Positions 37,128-45,730 of a stretch of DNA of 64,000 nt are shown here, in pieces. The stretch covers positions 62,001-126,000 of the forward strand of contig CANQJO010000004.1 in the NCBI GenBank assembly GCA_947624255.1, read 5' to 3'. Both the position numbers and the translations under genes were made by a program. The notes beneath the pieces were generated by a model. That model had not been told where the DNA came from, did not search any database, and saw nothing but the letters and a program-made list of their open reading frames with translations. The stretch is from an uncultured Ruminococcus sp. (GTDB lineage: Bacteria; Bacillota; Clostridia; Oscillospirales; Ruminococcaceae). The first letter of the stretch is position 1. Each line of letters starts with the position of its first letter.

Positions 37128-38768
37128 TTATTTCCACATATCAAGTCTCATACGGACTGTTTCCTCACCAAGAACATGACTGACCTCCCGGATATCGGGA
37201 GCATTTGCACGTCCGGTAAGAGCTATCCTCAGCATATTTGTAATGTGGACTATACTGCCCTTATATTGATCGGGATTTTTCTTGAAATCCTTTGGTTTTA
37301 CGGCAAATCCGAGTTTTTCTGTTATCGCCTTTACCTTATCGAACCATACTGCCTGATCGTCATCGTGGCAATAGCTTTCGATATACTTGGCAAAAAAAGC
37401 TTTCCGAAGTGCCTCATCGCTGCACTGTTCGGACATTTCATCACAGAGCGTGAACGTTTCATCATAATAGAAGCTCATGAAATCACACGCCTGTTTCCAC
37501 GATTCTATATCCTTACGCGGCTTTGCAGCATTTCTTCCAACGTTGATGGCAGCAAGTGTTTTCTCAGGATATTTTGTGATAAGTCCGGCAAATTTCTCAT
37601 TGTACTGCCTGCACCAGCCGAGCCATTCGTCATATATGCGCTGTGCGGACATTCTGCCGATAACGTCTTTTGAAATACTTTTCAGCTTGTCCATATCAAC
37701 AAGTGCTCCCGAGATCGACATCTCCTTGAACGAATACGGAAACTCTCTGTAATCAGCTTCCGGATGAGCGATTCGCCACTCCTCATAATTGGAGTTCAGA
37801 AGTGTTAGCAGGAATTCCCAAACTGCATCGGGACTTATCCCCTCCTGCTGATAATATGACAGTGCAAGTTCGGGATCTTTTCTCTTTGACAGTTTCCTCT
37901 TTCCGCCGTTTTCGAGCTTCATGAGAGTTGCCGTGTGGCAGTATATGGGAGCTTTCCAGCCGAGTGCGTTGAACAGTTCGATATGCATGGGCAGAGAGGA
38001 TATCCACTCCTCTCCCCTTATCACGTGCGTTGAACGCATGAGATGATCGTCAACAACATGGGCAAAATGATATGTCGGGATACCGTCACTTTTCAGCAAA
38101 ACAAAATCCATATTGTTTCCGGGCATTTCAAGCCTGCCCCTGACAGCGTCCTCAACGGAGATATACTCATCGGTCATAACTCCTCTGTAACGAAGTACCC
38201 ACTCCATTCCGGCATCTATGTTCTCCTTTATCTGTTCAATGGTGAGACTGCGGCTCTTTTCAGCATATTTTCCGTAGATACCGGGGTTTTCCTTATTTGC
38301 GGTCTGCTGCTCACGGATAGCATTTATCTCATCTTCCGTGAGGAAGCATGGATATGCAAGTCCCTCCCGGACCAGCTTTTTAGCAAAAACATGATATATC
38401 TCCCGACGCCGGCTCTGCCGATACGGACCGTATATGCCGTTATCTCCGTCGGCAGCAGCTCCCTCGTCAAAAGAAACGCCGAAATAGTTCATAGCTCTTA
38501 TGAGTGTCTCAACTGCTCCCTCGACCTCACGCTTGCTGTCAGTATCTTCAATGCGCAGATAAAACACACCTCCCGACTGATGAGCGATCCGCTCACCTAT
38601 AACGGCATTATACAGGTTGCCGAGATGTACGAATCCGGTAGGACTGGGACCAATGCGGGTTACACAGGCGTTTTCGGGAAGTGTACGCACCGGAAACCTT
38701 GCCTCGATCTCTTCGGGAGTTGATGTGCTTTTGGGAAAAAGAAGTTCTGCAAGCTTAGAAAAATCCAT
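37128..38768 (-). CDS. gltX: Glutamyl-tRNA synthetase
   Basis: A 546-residue class I synthetase that charges tRNA-Glu (possibly also tRNA-Gln where GatCAB exists). HIGH is seen in RIGPSPTGFVHLGN (residues near 38-51), RIEDTDSKREVEG follows, and KMSKS is KLSKRKDPEL. The C-terminal helical anticodon-binding domain is complete. The protein is longer than the usual ~480 residues. Promoter at 38853-38881; first gene of an operon with the MetRS-like gene. Confidence 0.94.
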   Translation of the reverse strand: MDFSKLAELLFPKSTSTPEEIEARFPVRTLPENACVTRIGPSPTGFVHLGNLYNAVIGERIAHQSGGVFYLRIEDTDSKREVEGAVETLIRAMNYFGVSFDEGAAADGDNGIYGPYRQSRRREIYHVFAKKLVREGLAYPCFLTEDEINAIREQQTANKENPGIYGKYAEKSRSLTIEQIKENIDAGMEWVLRYRGVMTDEYISVEDAVRGRLEMPGNNMDFVLLKSDGIPTYHFAHVVDDHLMRSTHVIRGEEWISSLPMHIELFNALGWKAPIYCHTATLMKLENGGKRKLSKRKDPELALSYYQQEGISPDAVWEFLLTLLNSNYEEWRIAHPEADYREFPYSFKEMSISGALVDMDKLKSISKDVIGRMSAQRIYDEWLGWCRQYNEKFAGLITKYPEKTLAAINVGRNAAKPRKDIESWKQACDFMSFYYDETFTLCDEMSEQCSDEALRKAFFAKYIESYCHDDDQAVWFDKVKAITEKLGFAVKPKDFKKNPDQYKGSIVHITNMLRIALTGRANAPDIREVSHVLGEETVRMRLDMWK

Positions 38769-38852
38769 ATATTACCACCTTTTGAAGCTATGGCAGCATC
38801 GCACGCCGTCAGACCGGCTTTTGCGGTACTGCCTGATATTTATTTTAATGTT

Positions 38853-38881
38853 ATTATATCATAAAAGCCTTTTTTTGTCAA
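38853..38881 (-). promoter_or_regulatory. sigma-A promoter of gltX
   Basis: Minus strand TTGACA (38876-38881), 17 bp, TATAAT (38853-38858). The leader is about 80 nt. Confidence 0.85.
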
Positions 38882-38929
38882 TATTAAAGGCAACCTCTAA
38901 AGTAAAAAAATTGCACAATAGAATTTTAC

Positions 38930-38958
38930 TTGACAAAACAACGATCATGTGATATACT
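38930..38958 (+). promoter_or_regulatory. sigma-A promoter of the aldolase gene
   Basis: TTGACA (38930-38935), 17 bp, TATACT (38953-38958), divergent from the gltX promoter about 50 bp away. Confidence 0.85.
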
Positions 38959-39010
38959 ATATGTTGGATTTCGCTTTAAAGTTTTACAGTCATGAAAGGA
39001 AATGATATTT

Positions 39011-39985
39011 ATGAAAGAGATCTCTAAACTGCTGGATTTCAGACCGGATATAAAAGTCATTGACGCTACTCTCCGTGACGGCGGTCTGGTAAACGATTTC
39101 TACTTCACCGATGAGTTCGTTAAAGAGCTCTACAAAGCAAATCTCCGTGCCGGTGTTGACTATATGGAGTTCGGATATAAAGCAGATCGTGAAATGTTTG
39201 ACGAAAATAAATTCGGTCCGTGTAAATTCTGTGATGATGACTATATTCGCTCCATCGTCGGTAATAACGAAACAGATCTGAAGATAGCCGTGATGGCTGA
39301 TGTGGGACGCTGCAACTATAAACAGGATATCCGTGAGCGCAGTGAAAGTCCCATTGATCTTATCCGTGTGGCAACATATCTTCACACTATCCCTACCGCC
39401 GTTGATATGATCGAGGACGCAAAAAATAAGGGTTATGAGGTAAGCTGCAATATCATGGCGATCTCAAATGCTCAGGAATCCGATATGAAGGTCGCTCTTG
39501 ATATTCTCGGAAAATCACCCGTTGATGTTTTCTATATCGTTGACAGCTTCGGTGCGCTCTATCCGGAACAGATCGCACGCATTGCCGCACTCTACGGTGA
39601 ATATGCCGCTAAATACGGCAAAAAAGTGGGTATTCATGCTCATAATAACCAGCAGCTCGCTTTTGCTAATACTATTGAGGCTGTAGGAGACGGCGTTGAT
39701 TGGCTCGATGCTACATATTCAGCTATGGGACGTGGTGCAGGAAACTGCGCTATGGAGCTTCTGCTCGGATTCCTCAAAAATCCGAAATATAACGTTTATC
39801 CCGTTATACAATTCATCGACACGTATATGTCCGCTCTCAAAAAGGATGGAGTTGTATGGGGATATGATCTGCAATACCTGATGACAGGTCTGCTGAATCA
39901 GCATCCCAGAACAGCTATACAGTTCACTAAGGAAAACCGCAGCGACTATGCTGAATTCTACAAGGAGATCATCGCTCAGGATTAG
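39011..39985 (+). CDS. DRE-TIM metallolyase family aldolase (HMGL-like)
   Basis: A 324-residue TIM-barrel enzyme. The signature VIDATLRDGGLVND and the metal-binding IHAHNNQQLAFANT place it with 4-hydroxy-2-oxovalerate aldolase, HMG-CoA lyase and isopropylmalate synthase. It lacks the C-terminal regulatory domain of the synthases. Many genomes annotate such proteins only as aldolase catalytic domain-containing; no partner dehydrogenase is adjacent, so the substrate is open. ATG at 39011 follows AAAGGA at 10 nt, preferred over ATG 39002, which is too close to it. Confidence 0.8.
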   Translation: MKEISKLLDFRPDIKVIDATLRDGGLVNDFYFTDEFVKELYKANLRAGVDYMEFGYKADREMFDENKFGPCKFCDDDYIRSIVGNNETDLKIAVMADVGRCNYKQDIRERSESPIDLIRVATYLHTIPTAVDMIEDAKNKGYEVSCNIMAISNAQESDMKVALDILGKSPVDVFYIVDSFGALYPEQIARIAALYGEYAAKYGKKVGIHAHNNQQLAFANTIEAVGDGVDWLDATYSAMGRGAGNCAMELLLGFLKNPKYNVYPVIQFIDTYMSALKKDGVVWGYDLQYLMTGLLNQHPRTAIQFTKENRSDYAEFYKEIIAQD

Positions 39986-40062
39986 TGAGCACATTTTAAA
40001 ACTCCGATTTTTTCAGAGATCGGTACAGGATATGCATTTTTCCAACTTGTAATACTGCTCAT

Positions 40063-40096
40063 AAAAAATCCGATAGATCGATCTATCGGATTTTTT
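40063..40096. terminator. Perfect 34-bp palindromic terminator
   Basis: Arms 40063-40079 and 40080-40096 are exact reverse complements with no loop spacer, A6 on one side and T6 on the other. It should terminate both the aldolase gene and the convergent MATE gene. Confidence 0.85.
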
Positions 40097-40114
40097 GGAA
40101 TATTTGGAGTATTT

Positions 40115-41491
40115 TTACCTTTCAGCAACAGGCGATAATTTATGACGGTGTTTTGTTTTTTCTCCGGATCGGAGGTATTTGCCGAGAATTATCTCAAAGG
40201 CTGCAAAATTCAGAGATACTGCACCGATCCATGCAAAAACATCTGCCCATGCCGTAGCTCTGAAACCAATGTGAGGTATCATGATGACGATAACGCCGAT
40301 CCTCATAGCCATTTCCACAATGCCGGAGATCATGGGGATAAGAGGTCTTCCCAGCCCCTGACAGCCGCTTCGGAAGACAAAGAGCAGATCAACAGCGAAG
40401 AGCATTGCTCCACAGATCGGGAGATACTGTGCAGCGATGCTTATCTGCTCGCTGCCGGAGAGCATCAATCCGGCGAGCCGTTCCGGGAAGAAAAACATTA
40501 CAGAGCCAAAGAGCATATAGGATACTATAGCAATACCGGCACACACGTGTGCGCCTTCACGGATACGCTCATATCGGCGGGCACCGTAATTCTGACCGGT
40601 AAAGGCAGACATAGTGAATCCGGCAGTGCAGGCAGGCTGCATGAAAAGATTGGTATAGCGGCTGCAAACAGAAAATGCCGAAGTATAGGCAACTCCCAGA
40701 CCATTAACGAAGTATTGGATCACCATGCAGCCCACAGCAGTGATGGAATTCATCAAAGCCATCGGAAGCCCGTTGGAGAACATTTCTAAGTACATACATG
40801 AGCAGTTTCTGAAATCATCGGCTGTAAGGTGCAGTATTTCTATTTTTCTGAGGCGGAGCCAACAAATGAATGCAGAGAGTATCTGTGCAAATACTGTAGC
40901 GATAGCAGCACCCTCAACACCGGTTTTCAGAACAAATATGCAGAAACAGTCAAGGATTATATTTGTTATGGTCGAGATTATTATAGCTATGAAAGGAGTT
41001 TTGCTGTCTCCGAGAGCACGCAGTATACATGAGCAGAGGTTATATGCTATAGTAGCGATAAGTCCGCCGAAGAGGATATATCCATAGGTGAGACTGTCAC
41101 TCATAAGCTCGGCATCTGTTTGGAGCAGTCCGAGAATTTCCCTCAAAAAAACCGTGCTCAGGAGCGTAAGTACAATTGCGATGATGAGACAGAGCTTTAC
41201 TGATGCAGCCGTGGCACGGCGAAGCCTTTGGTAGTCCTTTGCACCATAGCTCCGGGCAATGGAGACTGAAAAACCGTTTGCAAGTCCCATTGAGAAGCCT
41301 ATTACAAGGAATGTCAGTGAGGACATATTGCCCACTGCACCAAGTGCGTTATCTCCCAGACCTCTGCCTACGATGGCAGTATCAGCCATGTTATATATCT
41401 GCTGAAGCATATTTGTCATCAGCATAGGGAAGAAAAATCTCAGTATGAGGCTGCTTGTTCTGCCCTGTGTGAGATCATAAGTTTTCGACAT
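40115..41491 (-). CDS. MATE family efflux transporter
   Basis: A 458-residue inner-membrane protein with twelve membrane segments in two related halves, starting with the family pattern LTQGRTSSLILRFFFPML and QIYNMADTAIVGR. MATE proteins export drugs or metabolites in exchange for Na+ or H+. Start at ATG 41491 (GGCGGTG upstream). It is divergent from an AraC-type regulator, which may control it. Confidence 0.92.
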   Translation of the reverse strand: MSKTYDLTQGRTSSLILRFFFPMLMTNMLQQIYNMADTAIVGRGLGDNALGAVGNMSSLTFLVIGFSMGLANGFSVSIARSYGAKDYQRLRRATAASVKLCLIIAIVLTLLSTVFLREILGLLQTDAELMSDSLTYGYILFGGLIATIAYNLCSCILRALGDSKTPFIAIIISTITNIILDCFCIFVLKTGVEGAAIATVFAQILSAFICWLRLRKIEILHLTADDFRNCSCMYLEMFSNGLPMALMNSITAVGCMVIQYFVNGLGVAYTSAFSVCSRYTNLFMQPACTAGFTMSAFTGQNYGARRYERIREGAHVCAGIAIVSYMLFGSVMFFFPERLAGLMLSGSEQISIAAQYLPICGAMLFAVDLLFVFRSGCQGLGRPLIPMISGIVEMAMRIGVIVIMIPHIGFRATAWADVFAWIGAVSLNFAAFEIILGKYLRSGEKTKHRHKLSPVAER

Positions 41492-41587
41492 AATGGTCAC
41501 CGCCTGAATAAAACAAGTTCTGATTTACGTAGTGTTCCGTAAACAACTTTATTATAATCACTGAACAGATTTTTTATATCAGAAGTA

Positions 41588-41616
41588 TTGCATTTTTGTC
41601 AAAAATATGGTATTAT
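41588..41616 (+). promoter_or_regulatory. sigma-A promoter of the AraC-type gene
   Basis: TTGCAT (41588-41593), 17 bp, TATTAT (41611-41616). The MATE promoter on the other strand is not clear: a TATAAT is present but no good -35. A TTTACG/CGTAAA inverted repeat nearby (about 41523-41542) could be an operator. Confidence 0.65.
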
Positions 41617-41640
41617 ATTTTTGTTGGGAGATGATGCATC

Positions 41641-42387
41641 ATGAAAACAGACCGTGATCTTGAATACAGGCTCTATATTCAGAAAAACGACGGATTTACC
41701 CGGAATCCGTTCAACCGTGAAATGGAGACCTATAAGGTGATACAATCCGGGAATGTCGAACAGGCAAAGAAAGATTTCGAGCAGCGCAGGCAGAATTTTC
41801 TTGAGGGAAAAGGAAAGCTCTCTGATGATCCGGTTCGGAACGTTATGTATCATCTGGTGACGGCTGTAGCACTGGTGGCACGATTCTGTGTTGAGGGAGG
41901 TCTGGGACACGATGCTGCATACACGCTCAGTGACATATATATCCAGCGTGCGGACAAATGCAGGAGCTGTGACGAGGTGCTTGATATTTTTGAGGAGATG
42001 CTTCTTGATTTTGCAGGACGTATGCGTGATCTGAAAAAAGAGAATGTTATCTCGCTTCACGTGCGCAAGTGTATAGATTACATATACGATCATCTCGGAG
42101 ATCGTCTTCTGCTGAGTGATCTTGCTGAATATACGGGGCTCAATTCTTCTTATTTATCGAAACTCTTTGCACAGGAGACAGGAACGACCTTCAAGGAGTT
42201 TGTACTGAATGCAAAAGTAACGACAGCTGAGAATCTGCTCAGATATTCAGATTTCCCAAGCTCAGAGATAGCTCTTGCACTGGGATTTTCCTCACAGAGT
42301 GCGTTTATCAGCACATTCCGTAAAAAGGTGGGAGTCACTCCGAGAGCATACAGGCAGAAGAGCACAGCTATGGACTCTGCCACATAA
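41641..42387 (+). CDS. AraC family transcriptional regulator
   Basis: A 248-residue regulator. The C-terminal ~100 residues hold two helix-turn-helix units: LSDLAEYTGLNSSYLSKLF and SSEIALALGFSSQSAF, followed by the FRKKVGVTPRAYR signature. The N-terminal ~130 residues are helical and are not the usual cupin sensor; a helical domain of this type is found in some two-component-linked AraC proteins. It is divergent from the MATE gene and convergent with the VTT gene. GGGAG upstream of the ATG. Confidence 0.88.
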   Translation: MKTDRDLEYRLYIQKNDGFTRNPFNREMETYKVIQSGNVEQAKKDFEQRRQNFLEGKGKLSDDPVRNVMYHLVTAVALVARFCVEGGLGHDAAYTLSDIYIQRADKCRSCDEVLDIFEEMLLDFAGRMRDLKKENVISLHVRKCIDYIYDHLGDRLLLSDLAEYTGLNSSYLSKLFAQETGTTFKEFVLNAKVTTAENLLRYSDFPSSEIALALGFSSQSAFISTFRKKVGVTPRAYRQKSTAMDSAT

Positions 42388-42393
42388 ATATTA

Positions 42394-42978
42394 TTACATT
42401 TTCTTTTTCATTACCCATTTTGAGAGGAGATACGTTACTATCAGCAGTCCCAGTGACAGCGGAATAAACAGCGGATCTTCAAATGCATTTACTGCTGATT
42501 GTCCGATAAATGCCAGAAGTGCGATCATTATGAGCTTTGCAGAGCATATGGTCAGGAGGTATTTTTTCACGGGATAGTCGGACACTCCGAAAGCAAAGTT
42601 CAAGAAAGATGACGGTGTGAACGGAAGAAGCGCTACCATAAAAAGCGTTGGAGTGTTCGTTTGCTCCACCCACCGGCGTGCTTTTGAAACTTTTGGGTGA
42701 TGCTCCTCGAATCGCATAAACCATTTTTTCAAGAGATGACGGAAAAAGAGGAAAACAACGGTACTGCCCAGTGCAGTTCCCACCCAACTGTAGACAAATC
42801 CCATGAACGCTCCATGAGCCGCAACGTTCACAGTAACGATCGCCATGAGAGGCAGCGGCGGTATCAGAGATTCTACAAAGGCAAGGAGTACCGGAAAAAC
42901 AGGTCCAAGTCCACGGAAGACAGAGAGAAAACCTGTCCAGAACTCTACTGTAGTTAGTTTTTTCAAAAGCTCCCCCAT
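42394..42978 (-). CDS. VTT-domain membrane protein (TVP38/DedA-like)
   Basis: A 194-residue integral membrane protein with about five hydrophobic segments and two re-entrant-like parts. Family features include ESLIPPLPLMAIVTVN, then PFTPSSFLNFAFGVS. VTT/DedA proteins are linked to lipid carrier or phospholipid scrambling and pH or drug tolerance. Monocistronic by appearance, after the serA terminator. Confidence 0.85.
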   Translation of the reverse strand: MGELLKKLTTVEFWTGFLSVFRGLGPVFPVLLAFVESLIPPLPLMAIVTVNVAAHGAFMGFVYSWVGTALGSTVVFLFFRHLLKKWFMRFEEHHPKVSKARRWVEQTNTPTLFMVALLPFTPSSFLNFAFGVSDYPVKKYLLTICSAKLIMIALLAFIGQSAVNAFEDPLFIPLSLGLLIVTYLLSKWVMKKKM

Positions 42979-43008
42979 AGTAAACCTCCATAATGTCCTA
43001 TTGAAAAA

Positions 43009-43030
43009 AAGGCTGCGCTAAGGCAGCCTT
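43009..43030 (-). terminator. Terminator of serA
   Basis: An 8-bp stem (43009-43016 with 43023-43030), 6-nt loop, followed on the minus strand by six T. Confidence 0.85.
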
Positions 43031-43078
43031 TTATCAATGTGCGGTGTAGTTATTATTCCCCTTAGTGTTAATTCCTAT

Positions 43079-44239
43079 TCAGTTAAGGACTCTCACACGG
43101 ATAACGCCGTCAACAGCGTTTATCTTGCCCTCTACGGAGGGAGTTACCTCACCTGAAACGTCAAGCATAGTATAGGCAAATTCTTTTTTACTTGCATTAA
43201 ACATATTTTCGATATTTATTCCCTCGTTGCCAACTGCTGTAGTGATAGCTGCGATAGTTGTAGGAACGTTCTTGTGGATAACGCAGATCTTTGTGCCTAC
43301 AGCCTGCATTGATGCGTTGGGGAGGTTCACGCTGTTTCTGATGTTGCCGTTTTCAATGTAGTCGATAAGCTCCTCAGCAGCCATAACAGCGCAGTTGTCC
43401 TCACTCTCGGGAGTAGAAGCTCCCAAATGCGGGAGTACTATAACATTCTCCGTACCAAGAAGGATATCATCAGCGAAATCGGTAACATATTTAGCGACCT
43501 TGCCCTCTGAGATAGCCTTTACAACAGCCTCACTGTTGATGAGCTCGCCTCTTGCAAGGTTGATGAGACGAACGCCGTCCTTCATCATAGCGATCTGTTC
43601 AGCGTCGATAGTATTCTTTGTCTGCGGGGTATAGGGCATATGAATTGTGATATAGTCGCTGTTCTTGTATATATCATTGATATCGGAGGCTACCTTTACA
43701 TCAGGCTCGATGTGGAGGGCAGAATTGACTGAGAGATACGGATCAAAGCCGATGACCTTCATTCCGAGAGAAATAGCGGCATTGGCGATCTTTCCGCCGA
43801 TAGCGCCCAGACCGATTATACCGAGTGTTTTGCCTGCGATCTCAGGACCTGCAAACTTGGATTTTCCGCCCTCAACAGTCTTTGGAGCGTCGGGTGTTCC
43901 TTTGAGAGATGCGGTCCATGCGGCAGCCTCGGTTATTTTTCTTGAGGAGAGGAGCAGGGCACAGATAGCAAGTTCTTTTACGGCATTGGAGTTTGCTCCG
44001 GGAGTATTGAAAACACAGATCCCCTCCTGAGCGCAGCGCTCAACGGGAATATTGTTTACGCCTGCACCGGCTCTTGCAATAGCAAGAAGGTTATCGCCGA
44101 ATGTCATGTCGTGCATTTTAGCACTGCGTACCATGATAGCATCCGGGTTAGCGCAGTCCTCTGAGACTGTATACTTGCCCTTGTCGAAGATATCAGTGCC
44201 GATGGGAGAGATTTTATTAAGTGTTTGTATCTTGTACAT
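43079..44239 (-). CDS. serA: D-3-phosphoglycerate dehydrogenase
   Basis: A 386-residue NAD-dependent enzyme for the first step of serine synthesis (3-phosphoglycerate to phosphohydroxypyruvate). The Rossmann motif is GIIGLGAIGG (near 140-149); LINLARGELIN and VLPHLGAST hold the substrate and catalytic His residues. A C-terminal ACT domain (about 315-386) suggests serine feedback. It lies downstream of serC and a small membrane protein. Confidence 0.95.
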   Translation of the reverse strand: MYKIQTLNKISPIGTDIFDKGKYTVSEDCANPDAIMVRSAKMHDMTFGDNLLAIARAGAGVNNIPVERCAQEGICVFNTPGANSNAVKELAICALLLSSRKITEAAAWTASLKGTPDAPKTVEGGKSKFAGPEIAGKTLGIIGLGAIGGKIANAAISLGMKVIGFDPYLSVNSALHIEPDVKVASDINDIYKNSDYITIHMPYTPQTKNTIDAEQIAMMKDGVRLINLARGELINSEAVVKAISEGKVAKYVTDFADDILLGTENVIVLPHLGASTPESEDNCAVMAAEELIDYIENGNIRNSVNLPNASMQAVGTKICVIHKNVPTTIAAITTAVGNEGINIENMFNASKKEFAYTMLDVSGEVTPSVEGKINAVDGVIRVRVLN

Positions 44240-44294
44240 GGTAATTACCTCTTTGGTTAGATTTTTCCGGAATACAGCCTCCGGAGAGCTTTTG

Positions 44295-44426
44295 TCAATG
44301 TGACAGGAGTCTTGCGATGATAAGCAGGACTATTATTGCGGGAACGATGAAGCCAAGGAGCTTTATACGGATCGAATTTCTTCTTTCAAGACGCTCTTTA
44401 TATTTCTCAGGAAGCTCAAATTTCAT
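44295..44426 (-). CDS. Small membrane protein between serC and serA (43 residues)
   Basis: A 43-codon frame not found by the usual length cutoffs. The ATG at 44426 overlaps the serC stop (ATGA), so translation coupling is likely. Residues 1-22 are strongly charged (EKYKERLERRNS); residues 23-41 form one hydrophobic helix (GFIVPAIIVLLIIARLL); it ends in SH. The stop is at 44295-44297, 55 bp before serA. It resembles no family I know. The overlap, composition and single helix support a real microprotein, but homologues have not been checked. Confidence 0.65.
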   Translation of the reverse strand: MKFELPEKYKERLERRNSIRIKLLGFIVPAIIVLLIIARLLSH

Positions 44427-45505
44427 GAATTATCGTCCTCAAATTTTTTCATAAAAGCAACGAGCTTCTCAACACCCTCGATAGGCATTGCATTGTAGAT
44501 GGAAGCTCTCATTCCGCCGACTGTTCTGTGACCTTTGAGGTTCTCGAATCCGGCAGCCTTTGACTCAGCTATGAATTTCTTGTCCAGCTCATCATTGCCT
44601 GTTACGAAAGGAACGTTCATCAGCGAGCGGTCTTCCTTGACAACAGTGCCCTTGAACATATTGCTCCGGTCGAGGAAATCATAGAGAATCTTTGCCTTTT
44701 TCTCATTGACAGCCTTCATAGCCTCAAGGCCGCCCATTTTCTTTATCCACTTGAACACCTTGCCGCATATGTAGATACCGTAGCAAGGCGGAGTATTATA
44801 GAGCGAATCGTTATCAGCCTGAGTTTTCCATTTAAGCATAGTGGGCGTGCCGGGGAGTACATCATCGGTGATAAGATCCTCACGGATTATGGAGATAACA
44901 ACGCCGGCAGGACCGATATTTTTCTGAACGCCTCCGTAGATAACGCCGTATTTTGTAACGTCAACGGGTTCGGAAAGGAAGCATGATGAAACATCAGCCA
45001 CAAGGAGCTTGCCCTTTGTATTGGGAAGCGTCTTGAACTTAGTGCCGTAGATCGTGTTATTCTCGCAGATGTAAACATAGTCGGCATCCTCCGGTATATC
45101 AAGGTCGGAGCAGTCGGGAATATAGGAGAATGTCTTGTCAGCGGAAGATGCAACAGCTACAGCCTCGCCGTAGATCTGAGCCTCCTGATAAGCCTTTTTT
45201 GCCCATTGACCGGTGATTATGTATGCAGCCTTCCTGTTTTTCATCAGATTCATCGGAACAGCGGCAAACTGCTGTGAAGCACCTCCCTGAAGAAAAAGCA
45301 CCTTGTAATTATCAGGAATATTCATAAGGTCACGGAGATCCTGTTCAGCCTCTTTGATAATGTTGTCATAGACCTTAGAGCGGTGAGACATCTCCATAAC
45401 GGACATTCCGCAGCCCTTGTAATCAAGCATTTCGTCGGCGGCTTCTCTGAGAACTTCCTCAGGAAGCACAGCGGGACCTGCGCTGAAATTATAAACTCTG
45501 CTCAT
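44423..45505 (-). CDS. serC: Phosphoserine aminotransferase
   Basis: A 360-residue PLP enzyme (class V aminotransferase) converting phosphohydroxypyruvate and glutamate to phosphoserine. The N-terminus YNFSAGPAVLPEEVL is diagnostic, and the PLP lysine lies in IYGGVQKNIGPAG. Full length. First gene of the serC-microprotein-serA operon; serB is not in the window. GGAGG ribosome site. Confidence 0.96.
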   Translation of the reverse strand: MSRVYNFSAGPAVLPEEVLREAADEMLDYKGCGMSVMEMSHRSKVYDNIIKEAEQDLRDLMNIPDNYKVLFLQGGASQQFAAVPMNLMKNRKAAYIITGQWAKKAYQEAQIYGEAVAVASSADKTFSYIPDCSDLDIPEDADYVYICENNTIYGTKFKTLPNTKGKLLVADVSSCFLSEPVDVTKYGVIYGGVQKNIGPAGVVISIIREDLITDDVLPGTPTMLKWKTQADNDSLYNTPPCYGIYICGKVFKWIKKMGGLEAMKAVNEKKAKILYDFLDRSNMFKGTVVKEDRSLMNVPFVTGNDELDKKFIAESKAAGFENLKGHRTVGGMRASIYNAMPIEGVEKLVAFMKKFEDDNS

Positions 45506-45551
45506 TGAAAAAACCTCCAGAAAAAAATTAAGTATTTGCTATACAACATCA

Positions 45552-45580
45552 ATTATACTATTTTTTTCATAATAAGTCAA
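45552..45580 (-). promoter_or_regulatory. sigma-A promoter of the ser operon
   Basis: Minus strand TTGACT (45575-45580), 17 bp, TATAAT (45552-45557). Confidence 0.8.
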
Positions 45581-45671
45581 GGTAAAAGAGAAAATTTTTC
45601 ATGTCAGTATTTTGAATTTGATAAAATTATTTTTCAGCAAACACTTTATCGTTTACATTTTTGATTTTCCG

Positions 45672-45700
45672 TTGACATTCTGTATCTTTTGTACTATAAT
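45672..45700 (+). promoter_or_regulatory. sigma-A promoter of the GH44 gene
   Basis: TTGACA (45672-45677), 17 bp, TATAAT (45695-45700), about 30 bp before the start codon. Confidence 0.85.
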
Positions 45701-45730
45701 ATAAATAATAAAATCAAGGGGGTATGCAAT

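Noticed and set aside
38769-38850. T-box-like string (GTACCGC) in the gltX leader
   Set aside because: The leader is only about 80 nt, has no Stem I and no competing terminator, so the match is likely chance.
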